A DNA stretch of 64,000 nucleotides from G963667675 sp965249215. Its GTDB lineage: Bacteria > Chloroflexota > Dehalococcoidia > Lucifugimonadales > UBA3495. Shown one piece after another: positions 57,490-64,000 of the stretch (its first letter is position 1; the number at the start of each line of letters is the position of its first letter). A program made the position numbers and the translations under genes. The notes beneath the pieces are model-generated. The model worked only from the letters and a program-made list of their open reading frames with translations. It ran no database searches and was not told the origin of the DNA. Location of the stretch: assembly GCA_965249215.1 (NCBI GenBank), contig CBDFLN010000002.1, positions 1,240,001 through 1,304,000 of the forward strand. The letters are read 5' to 3'.

Positions 57490-59460
57490 TTAGACGTCTA
57501 GATTCTTCACGTTTCTGGCGTGGGCGTGTATAAAACTCTTGCGCGGCGCTACCTCTTCACCCATCAACGTAGTGAAGACTTTGTCAACTTCCACGTGATC
57601 CTCGATTCTTACCGAAGGCATCTGCCGCGTCTCCGGGTTCATCGTGGTTTCCCACAGCTGTTCGGGGTTCATCTCACCCAGGCCTTTGTAACGCTGTAAT
57701 CTAACGTTGCGCTGCCCGTTGAGTTGTTGCAGCAGATCATCCTTTTCAGCCTCGGAATAAGCGTAATTGATTTTCTTGCCTACCTCAACCCTGTACAACG
57801 GGGGCTGGGCTATGTACAAGTGCCCGCAGTTTATCAACTCCGGCATCCTCCGGAAGAAGAAGGTCAGTATCAACGTCCGTATGTGGGAGCCATCCACGTC
57901 GGCGTCGGTCATGATGATGATTTTATGGTACCTGATTTTTGTAGGATCGAACTCCTCGCCTTCACCGGCTCCTAACGCGGCCACGATGGCCCGTATCTCT
58001 TCGTGGCCCAGAATTTTGTCCGGCTGCTGCAGCACCCGTTCCACGTTCAGGATCTTGCCCTTAAGGGGCAGGATCGCCTGGAACCGCCGGTCCCGTCCCA
58101 TCTTCGCCGAACCGCCGGCCGATTCTCCCTCCACGATATAAAGCTCCGACTTGGACGGGTCCCTCTCCGCGCAGTCGGCCAACTTGCCCGGCAACGACGT
58201 GCCGTCCAGCGCGTTCTTCCGGATTACCAGCTCACGGGCCCGCTTCGCCGCCTCCCTCGCCTTCTGCGAGGTTAGACACCGCTCGATAATCCGCTTGCTC
58301 TCCTGGAGATGCTCCTCCAGGTAACGGCTCAATCCCTCGCTGACCACCGAGTCGACGATGCCGCGCACTTCCGCATTCCCCAGCTTGGTCTTGGTCTGCC
58401 CTTCGAACTGCGGGTCCGTTAGTTTGACGCTTATCACCGCCGAAAGCCCTTCCCGCACGTCATCTCCGATCAGGTTGGGCTGGTCATCCTTAATGAAACC
58501 CTGCTTTCGCGCATAGTCGTTGATCACCCTGGTCAGGGCGGACCGAAACCCCGTGAGATGCGTCCCTCCCTCTTGGGTGTTGATGCAATTGGCAAAGGAA
58601 TATACCGTCTCGGTGAAGCTGTCGTTGTACTGGACCGCAACCTCCACCAACGTGTCGTCCTGGGTCTTCTCGTAGTAGAAGGGGACGGGCTGCATCACCC
58701 GGCGGTTACGGTTTACGTTGCGCACCAGGTTGGCAATGCCGCCGTCGAAGTAGTATGTCCTTTCCGCATCCCCGCGGCGTTGGTTTTGGTGCCACCGGCT
58801 GGTAAACCCGATTTCCAGGCCCCGGTTCAGGTAGGCAATCTCCTTGAAGTGGGCCGTCAGTGTGTCAAAATCGTATTCGATAACCGGGAATATTTCCGGA
58901 TCTGGCCTGTATGAGATGATCGTGCCGTGGCCGTCGGACTTGTCTCCCTTCACCAGGTTCCCCAAAGGCAGCCCTTGAGAATATTCTTGAAAATAGTGCC
59001 GCCCGTCCCGATGGACTTCAGCTTTCAGGTATTTGGAGAGGCCGTTTACCACAGACCCTCCCACGCCGTGCAGCCCGCCGGTAACCTTGTACGCTCCGCC
59101 GCCGAACTTGCCCCCAGCGTGAAGAGTGGTCATCACAGTTTCCAGGGCAGTCTTGCGCGTGGTGGGATGTATATCGACGGGTATTCCCCTGCCGTTATCG
59201 GTAACGGTTATTAGACCGTCCTCTTCTATGGATATCTCCACCCGGTCGCAATAGCCGGCCATGGCTTCGTCTACTGCGTTATCCAGGATTTCGTATATCA
59301 AATGATGCAGCCCACGCTGGTCGGTGCTGCCGATATACATCCCCGGCCTCACCCTGACTGCTTCCAAGCCTTCCAGTACTTGTATATCTTTGGCAGTGTA
59401 TTCCGCTGTGGCGTTCGCCGTATTGTCCGCGGAGTAGTCCAACGTTAGCTGTTGTTGCAT
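57490..59460 (-). CDS. gyrB: DNA gyrase subunit B
   Basis: The ATPase subunit of gyrase, 656 residues. GHKL ATPase motifs: YEILDNAVDEAMAG, VTDNGRGIPVDIHP and TGGLHGVGGSVVN. The TOPRIM part has ELYIVEGESAGGSAKMGRDR, PLKGKILNVE and IIMTDADVDGSHI; the C-terminus has RYKGLGEMNPEQLWETTM. An extended -10 lies about 100 bases upstream. No gyrA is adjacent. Confidence 0.96.
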   Translation of the reverse strand: MQQQLTLDYSADNTANATAEYTAKDIQVLEGLEAVRVRPGMYIGSTDQRGLHHLIYEILDNAVDEAMAGYCDRVEISIEEDGLITVTDNGRGIPVDIHPTTRKTALETVMTTLHAGGKFGGGAYKVTGGLHGVGGSVVNGLSKYLKAEVHRDGRHYFQEYSQGLPLGNLVKGDKSDGHGTIISYRPDPEIFPVIEYDFDTLTAHFKEIAYLNRGLEIGFTSRWHQNQRRGDAERTYYFDGGIANLVRNVNRNRRVMQPVPFYYEKTQDDTLVEVAVQYNDSFTETVYSFANCINTQEGGTHLTGFRSALTRVINDYARKQGFIKDDQPNLIGDDVREGLSAVISVKLTDPQFEGQTKTKLGNAEVRGIVDSVVSEGLSRYLEEHLQESKRIIERCLTSQKAREAAKRARELVIRKNALDGTSLPGKLADCAERDPSKSELYIVEGESAGGSAKMGRDRRFQAILPLKGKILNVERVLQQPDKILGHEEIRAIVAALGAGEGEEFDPTKIRYHKIIIMTDADVDGSHIRTLILTFFFRRMPELINCGHLYIAQPPLYRVEVGKKINYAYSEAEKDDLLQQLNGQRNVRLQRYKGLGEMNPEQLWETTMNPETRQMPSVRIEDHVEVDKVFTTLMGEEVAPRKSFIHAHARNVKNLDV

Positions 59461-59557
59461 ATCACCCTATCCCATCCGCTTTTGAAATGACCCTTGGGGA
59501 GCCGTGCCTGAACGTCCTAACGCGGAGAACCAACCCCACATTGAACAATGCATAGAT

Positions 59558-59566
59558 ATTATACCA
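59558..59566 (-). promoter_or_regulatory. Extended -10 promoter element for gyrB
   Basis: On the minus strand this reads TGGTATAAT, 98 bases before the gyrB ATG. Confidence 0.55.
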
Positions 59567-59678
59567 GAAATGAAGCTAAATTGCCCGCCGACGCCCTGGG
59601 GCGCCGGGCAATTTATGTCTACTGTCTGGGCCCTCCGGAACACCTCCCGCCCGACCGGCCAACACCCTACTCCGTCTT

Positions 59679-60074
59679 TTAGACGTGCTGGTCCACCAAG
59701 ATCGGATTGCCATCTGGGTCCAAGACTATGAAGCTGGCCGGACCCGTCGTAGTTTCATCCGCCTGGCTCTCAAACCTCACCCCTCGCTCCTTGAGTTGCT
59801 TCTGCAACACCCGCACGTCGGTAAAAGACCCTATCGGGTTCCCGTGAGCGTCCCACCCCGGATTGAAGGTGAGGATGTTCTTGTCGAACATCCTGTGAAA
59901 CAGCCCGATTGTGCAGCTTCCGTTCCGCACGATTAGCCAACCCTGGGTTTGATCGCCTCCGACAACTGCAAACCCAAACTTCTCGTAGAAGACCCTCGAA
60001 GCTTCCAGGTCACTAACCGCCAGGCTGATCGAGAATGCTCCCAGCTCCACGGCGCCCCTCCTCTCAATAGTCAT
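59679..60074 (-). CDS. VOC (glyoxalase-like) family protein
   Basis: A 131-residue protein: AFSISLAVSDLEASRVFYEKFGF, a central HGNPIG segment and ASFIVLDPDGNPILVDQHV. The pattern fits the VOC superfamily, single module, likely dimeric. The ATG at 60074 is chosen; an upstream in-frame start would add a basic stretch not typical of the family. Substrate unknown. Confidence 0.82.
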   Translation of the reverse strand: MTIERRGAVELGAFSISLAVSDLEASRVFYEKFGFAVVGGDQTQGWLIVRNGSCTIGLFHRMFDKNILTFNPGWDAHGNPIGSFTDVRVLQKQLKERGVRFESQADETTTGPASFIVLDPDGNPILVDQHV

Positions 60075-60177
60075 TCGCCTCTTACCTGGTCTTGCCCTTC
60101 CCAACAGGTGAGCAGGAACTTTGCTTCCTCAAGGCAGGGTAAACCATCGCGACTGCCCGCTAACCGGGCTCAGTATC

Positions 60178-62082
60178 TTAGACCGCGGCAGGAACCAACG
60201 TGCCATCGGTCATCACTATTCCGTCCTTGCACTGGCACTCCACCAGGCCTCCGCCAAACTGCTCCTGGTACTGCCGGGCGTACAGGCCGGACCGCGCCAC
60301 AAGCTCGCTATGGGTACCATGTTCCACAATGCGGCCTCGGTCAACGACGTAGATAACGTCTGCCGCCACTATGGTCGATAACCGATGGGCTATGGCAATA
60401 GTCGTCCTGGCTTTCATCACCGGCTCCAAGGCCGCCTGGATATACCGCTCGCTGGAGATATCCAGGGCAGAGGTCGCCTCGTCCAGTATCAGTACCTTGG
60501 GTTGATGCAGAATGACGCGGGCGATGGAAAGCCGCTGCCGCTCGCCCCCGGAGAACCGGTAGCCCCGTTCACCCACAACCGTATCGTATCCTTCGGGCAA
60601 CTCCATGATCCTGCTGTGGATGAACGCTGCTCTGGCTGCCTCCTCGATCTCCTCCTGGGTCGCTTCGGGCGCGCCGTACCGGAGGTTGTCACGGATGCTG
60701 GTATGGAACAGGAAGTTGTCCTGGGTTACATATCCGACCAGCTTCGACAAGGAGGAAAGGTAGATGTCCCGCACGTCCACACCATCAATGCGCACCGAAC
60801 CCTCAGTCGTATCGTATAGCCTCGAGAGCAGATAGGTGATGGTGGTCTTGCCCGCCCCGCTGGGACCGACAAAGGCCACCAATTGGCCCGGCTCAACGTC
60901 GAAACTGATCCCGTCCAACGCCCAATTCTGTCGGGAGCCAAGCGTACCCCCGCCGGGTTCTTCAACCAAGATAGAGCCGTACCTAAGCCGTACGGAGTCA
61001 AAGGTGACCCTGCCCACGGCCTCCTCGGTCTTGAGATCGATTGCATTCGGAGAGTCGGTGATCTTTGGCGCTATATCCAGATACCCGAATATCCGCTCAA
61101 AGAGCGCCAGGGAAGATTGGATCTCCACCGACACCTGCAGGAGACTGCCGATGGGAAAGTACAGGCGGCTCTGCAGGGTCGTGAACGCCACGATGGTCCC
61201 CGCCGTGATTCCCGCTGGCCCCCCTCCGGAGATCAGGTACCCCGCTACAAGGTAGATGCCCACGGGCGTTACCGAAAAGAAAATCTGCATCACCGCCCAG
61301 AAGTACTGCCCCGTTGTCTGTTGGCGCACCGATAGGTCGGAAAGCCTCTGGTTCTCTTCGCTAAACCTCCGTATCTCCTGGTCCTGCTGCCCAAAGATCT
61401 TCGACAACGTCATTCCCGACACTGAGAGAGTCTCCTGTGTAATGGCCGACATCTCGGCCCTCGATTCTTGAGCTTCTGCCGTTACTCTGCGGCGCCTCTG
61501 TCCTACGTACCTAGACATGACGGCAAACACCGGCACCGTGCCTATGGCGATGAGCGTAAGTTGCCATGACAGGATAGTCATGGCCGCCAACGCGCTGAGA
61601 AAAATGACGCTATTGGCAATGGTGTCGGAAACCGTGTTGGTGACCACCGTCTGGACCCCGCCGACGTCGTTGGCCACTCGGGACTGAATCTCTCCGGTCC
61701 GCGTATCGGTAAAGAAACTGAGCGGTTGCTTCTGCAGATGGCGGTACAGGCGCTCTCTCAGGTCCTGCATCACCCTCTGGCCGACCCGATTGGTCAGGTA
61801 CGTCTGCCCGACCCCCAATAACCCTCCCACTACCGTAATCCCCGCCATCACTCCGCCGAGGACCCACAGCAGATTGAGGTCTGGACGCCCCTCCGAGGGA
61901 AACAAGGCCGAGTCGAACACCACCCGTATGAGAAGAGGGTTTACCACCCCGATGCCTGCCGTAATAAGGATGAGCAGGCCGACCAAGGCGATTACAGGCC
62001 CGTAGGGAGTGAAGACCCCAACAATGCGGCCCACCAACCCCTCGGTCTGTAATTGCTTGCTTTCGTCGGCCCCTTCGTTCAC
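60178..62082 (-). CDS. ABC exporter, fused membrane and ATPase domains
   Basis: A 634-residue half-transporter. Residues 1-340 hold six helices of the type I exporter fold with coupling segments (QPLSFFTDTRTGEIQSR). Residues 370-610 are the ATPase: Walker A GPSGAGKTT, Q-loop VTQDNFLF, signature FSGGERQRLS, Walker B VLILDEATSALD and H-loop AHRLSTI. A short C-terminal tail has Cys-Gln-Cys. The GTG start follows GGAAGGAAA. It likely homodimerises; drug or lipid export is the common role. Confidence 0.92.
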   Translation of the reverse strand: MNEGADESKQLQTEGLVGRIVGVFTPYGPVIALVGLLILITAGIGVVNPLLIRVVFDSALFPSEGRPDLNLLWVLGGVMAGITVVGGLLGVGQTYLTNRVGQRVMQDLRERLYRHLQKQPLSFFTDTRTGEIQSRVANDVGGVQTVVTNTVSDTIANSVIFLSALAAMTILSWQLTLIAIGTVPVFAVMSRYVGQRRRRVTAEAQESRAEMSAITQETLSVSGMTLSKIFGQQDQEIRRFSEENQRLSDLSVRQQTTGQYFWAVMQIFFSVTPVGIYLVAGYLISGGGPAGITAGTIVAFTTLQSRLYFPIGSLLQVSVEIQSSLALFERIFGYLDIAPKITDSPNAIDLKTEEAVGRVTFDSVRLRYGSILVEEPGGGTLGSRQNWALDGISFDVEPGQLVAFVGPSGAGKTTITYLLSRLYDTTEGSVRIDGVDVRDIYLSSLSKLVGYVTQDNFLFHTSIRDNLRYGAPEATQEEIEEAARAAFIHSRIMELPEGYDTVVGERGYRFSGGERQRLSIARVILHQPKVLILDEATSALDISSERYIQAALEPVMKARTTIAIAHRLSTIVAADVIYVVDRGRIVEHGTHSELVARSGLYARQYQEQFGGGLVECQCKDGIVMTDGTLVPAAV

Positions 62083-62185
62083 TTTCCTTCCAACACTATT
62101 TTAGAAGTCACCATCACCAGATGTGCTTTAGTTGATAATTGGCGGCTCTCTTGCTGCCGCGGAGGCGGGCGTAGGACTGCCCCAG

Positions 62186-62659
62186 CTATTCCTTCGCTTG
62201 CTCTGTTACTAGTTCGCCGTCGGTGCCCCACCCTTCCGGCCCGGCATAGTACCGCCGCCCGGTACGCAGGCTGTCCAGGGCATACTTCATTGGCTGGAAT
62301 AGCGGTTCAGGCAGGCCTTCCAAATTGAACCAGCCTAAGTCAGAGAACCCCGCCTCCTCCATCGGTCTCGGCTCCTGAGCTCCGATGTCCCCCAGAAATT
62401 CTATGTCCACATAGTGCTTCCCGTATGCCACGATGTTGCTGACACACAGAAAGCTGAGCTCTCCAACCACCAGCCCCAACTCCTCCAACGCCTCCCGGCG
62501 GGCGCACTCCTCCAACGACTCTCCCCATTCCAGGTGCCCCCCGGCCGAGCCCCACTCCCCTTCGCCGTGCGACCCCTGGCGCCTGGCCAGGAACACCCGG
62601 CCGTCCCGGACAATTATCACGCCCACTTCCACTTGCGGCCGCGCCGGCATCCCCGTCAT
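62186..62659 (-). CDS. Nudix hydrolase
   Basis: A 157-residue Nudix protein with a full box, GGHLEWGESLEECARREALEELG, preceded by VGVIIVRDGRVFLARRQGSHGEGEW. This resembles the MutT/NudB-like group acting on nucleotides such as dCTP or 8-oxo-nucleotides. The substrate cannot be assigned. Divergent from the thiolase gene. Confidence 0.9.
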   Translation of the reverse strand: MTGMPARPQVEVGVIIVRDGRVFLARRQGSHGEGEWGSAGGHLEWGESLEECARREALEELGLVVGELSFLCVSNIVAYGKHYVDIEFLGDIGAQEPRPMEEAGFSDLGWFNLEGLPEPLFQPMKYALDSLRTGRRYYAGPEGWGTDGELVTEQAKE

Positions 62660-62735
62660 GAAGCCGAGTATAGCATGGGCCGGGAGAGCCTCCCATTGCG
62701 TGCCGAGACGGCGTATACTAGCTGTTCAAACCTGC

Positions 62736-62744
62736 TGGTATAAT
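62736..62744 (+). promoter_or_regulatory. Extended -10 promoter element for the thiolase gene
   Basis: TGGTATAAT, 60 bases before the ATG at 62804. No clear -35. Confidence 0.55.
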
Positions 62745-62803
62745 TCCAGATAATTCTTCACTCAAGATTCCTGGTACAGCCTTAGCCCGTCGGAGAGATT
62801 CAG

Positions 62804-64000
62804 ATGGTCACAGTCACCAAGAAGCGACGATTGGGAAGACAGGTGTCGATAGTCGGAGCCGGCATGACGCCCTTTGGCGCATTCCAAGACCTCACCAGCC
62901 GCGATCTCTTCGCAGCGGCCTTCCAAGACCTGCTGGACCACATGGACCAAGGCATCGACGTGGAAGACATCGAGTGCGGCTACCTGGGCAACTACTCGTC
63001 CGACCTGTTCGAGCGACAGGGCCACACCGCCCCTATCATGGCCGATTGGCTGGGGATGACCCCCGTTCCCGTCACTCGCATCGAAAACGCCTGCGCCAGC
63101 AGCGGCAGCGCCCTGCGCGAGGGTGTCATGGCCATTGCCTCGGGCATGTACGACCTGGTGTTGGTCGGCGGCGTTGAGAAGATGACCAGCCTGCCCACTG
63201 AGGAAGTGACCGACGTCTTGGCGTCTGCCGCCGACGGCCTGTACGAGGTGCCCGCCGGCCTAACCTTCCCAGGTATCTTCGGCGCCATGGCCAAGGCCCA
63301 CATGGACCGCTACGAGACCAGCCTGGACCACCTGCTGAGGGTCGCCGTCAAGAACCACCGCAACGGCGCGCTCAACCCCAAAGCCCAGTTCAACGTCACC
63401 ATCCTGGACCTTATGGAGCGGCGCAAAGCCAGGGCCCTGGAACGGGGCCAGCCGGTACCAGGGTGGCGGGATGAGATGGACTTTCTCAACGACCCTCGGG
63501 CCAATCCCTGGATCGCCTGGCCCTTGCGGCTCTATGACTGCGCGCCGATTAGCGACGGCGCTTCCTGCGTCCTCTTGGCTGCATCAGAGCTGGCGGCCGG
63601 CTTCACCGATAGACCGGTCCATGTCGCCGGTATCGGCCAGGCTTCGGGCCGCCCTCTCCACGACGCCGCGGAACTGACCTCCCTGTCTGCTGCCAAGATA
63701 GCAGCGGCCCAGGCGTATGACATGGCCGGCGTCGCACCGGCGGACATCGACCTGGCCGAAGTGCACGACTGCTTCACCATCGCTGAGATTATCGCCTCCG
63801 AGGACCTGGGTTTCTTTGCCCCCGGCGAAGGGTCCAGGGCAGTGGACGAGGGTAGGACTTCGCTCACTGGAGACCGCCCCATCAACACCTCGGGGGGCTT
63901 GAAGGCCAAGGGCCATCCTGTCGGCGCCTCCGGCGTCGCCCAGGTCATCGAGATATTCCACCAACTCCGGGGCGAGGCAGGCCCCCGCCAGGTCACCAAG
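62804..64000 (+). CDS. Thiolase family protein (SCP-x type), 3' end cut by window
   Basis: The frame is open from ATG 62804 to the window end, 399 residues so far. It shows SIVGAGMTPFG, the nucleophile Cys97 in ENACASSGSAL, AEVHDCFTIAEI with the His of SCP-x/lipid-transfer thiolases, and GGLKAKGHPVGASG with the second active-site His and GHPxGASG loop. Likely an acetyl- or acyl-CoA acyltransferase of lipid or sterol metabolism. GAGAGA upstream may be the ribosome-binding site. Confidence 0.92.
   Translation, partial: MVTVTKKRRLGRQVSIVGAGMTPFGAFQDLTSRDLFAAAFQDLLDHMDQGIDVEDIECGYLGNYSSDLFERQGHTAPIMADWLGMTPVPVTRIENACASSGSALREGVMAIASGMYDLVLVGGVEKMTSLPTEEVTDVLASAADGLYEVPAGLTFPGIFGAMAKAHMDRYETSLDHLLRVAVKNHRNGALNPKAQFNVTILDLMERRKARALERGQPVPGWRDEMDFLNDPRANPWIAWPLRLYDCAPISDGASCVLLAASELAAGFTDRPVHVAGIGQASGRPLHDAAELTSLSAAKIAAAQAYDMAGVAPADIDLAEVHDCFTIAEIIASEDLGFFAPGEGSRAVDEGRTSLTGDRPINTSGGLKAKGHPVGASGVAQVIEIFHQLRGEAGPRQVTK

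Overview
This 64 kb window is a GC-rich, gene-dense bacterial chromosome segment. The gene set points to a Chloroflexota-like organism, perhaps of the Dehalococcoidia/SAR202 type. The clues are a MerR-type HspR upstream of grpE-dnaK, a DUF3090/SCO1664-type pair, a DUF5679 mini zinc ribbon, a Gram-positive-type LexA box (GAAC-N4-GTTC), an 11-subunit complex I operon without nuoEFG, and a succinate dehydrogenase whose third subunit is a cysteine-rich CCG protein. This placement is inference from gene content; no marker search was possible.

Layout. 1-6114 (+): 5'-cut thrS, a HicB-like protein, a DUF255 thioredoxin-fold protein, isocitrate and malate dehydrogenases. 6170-8661: an HNH endonuclease gene split by an IS1380-family element. 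8962-25051 (-): sdhA-sdhB-sdhE, a Nudix hydrolase, nadK, and the nuoABCDHIJK-(DUF2007-like)-LMN operon. 25561-28709 (+): rdgB, moaA, an in-frame RNase HI-MoaC fusion, a 10-bp tandem array and a tRNA with anticodon CAT. 28752-31741 (-): a lipoprotein M1 peptidase, a 2-hydroxyacid dehydrogenase and a membrane protein. 31884-33602: second IS1380 copy, next to gene remnants. 34040-35718 (+): selD, which appears to carry an in-frame UGA (selenocysteine) at codon 17, and a sulfite-oxidase-fold molybdoenzyme. 35933-41631: a missed zinc-ribbon gene, then hspR-grpE-dnaK and DUF3090/SCO1664/VOC genes. 41643-45483 (-): YchF GTPase, DUF362, UbiA-type prenyltransferase, membrane protein. 45774-54814 (+): a small conserved-looking gene, an Rrf2 regulator with a palindromic operator, moeB and a mycobacterial-type cysM, then nusA-ylxR-infB-rbfA-truB and DUF5679. 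54846-64000: PHP phosphatase, zinc-ribbon/NrtS protein, lexA with a divergent small gene under a LexA box, rpsT, gyrB, a VOC protein, an ABC exporter, Nudix, and a 3'-cut thiolase.

How it fits together. Idh, Mdh and the succinate dehydrogenase feed a respiratory chain whose complex I lacks the NADH-input module in this operon. MoaA, MoaC, MoeB and the molybdoenzyme show molybdenum cofactor use. SelD shows selenophosphate synthesis. Rrf2-MoeB-CysM looks like part of a sulfur-carrier-protein cysteine pathway. Many genes follow an extended -10 promoter of the form TGNTATAAT. The two 1719-bp IS copies, each with perfect ends and intact 5-bp target duplications, are the clearest sign of recent mobility.
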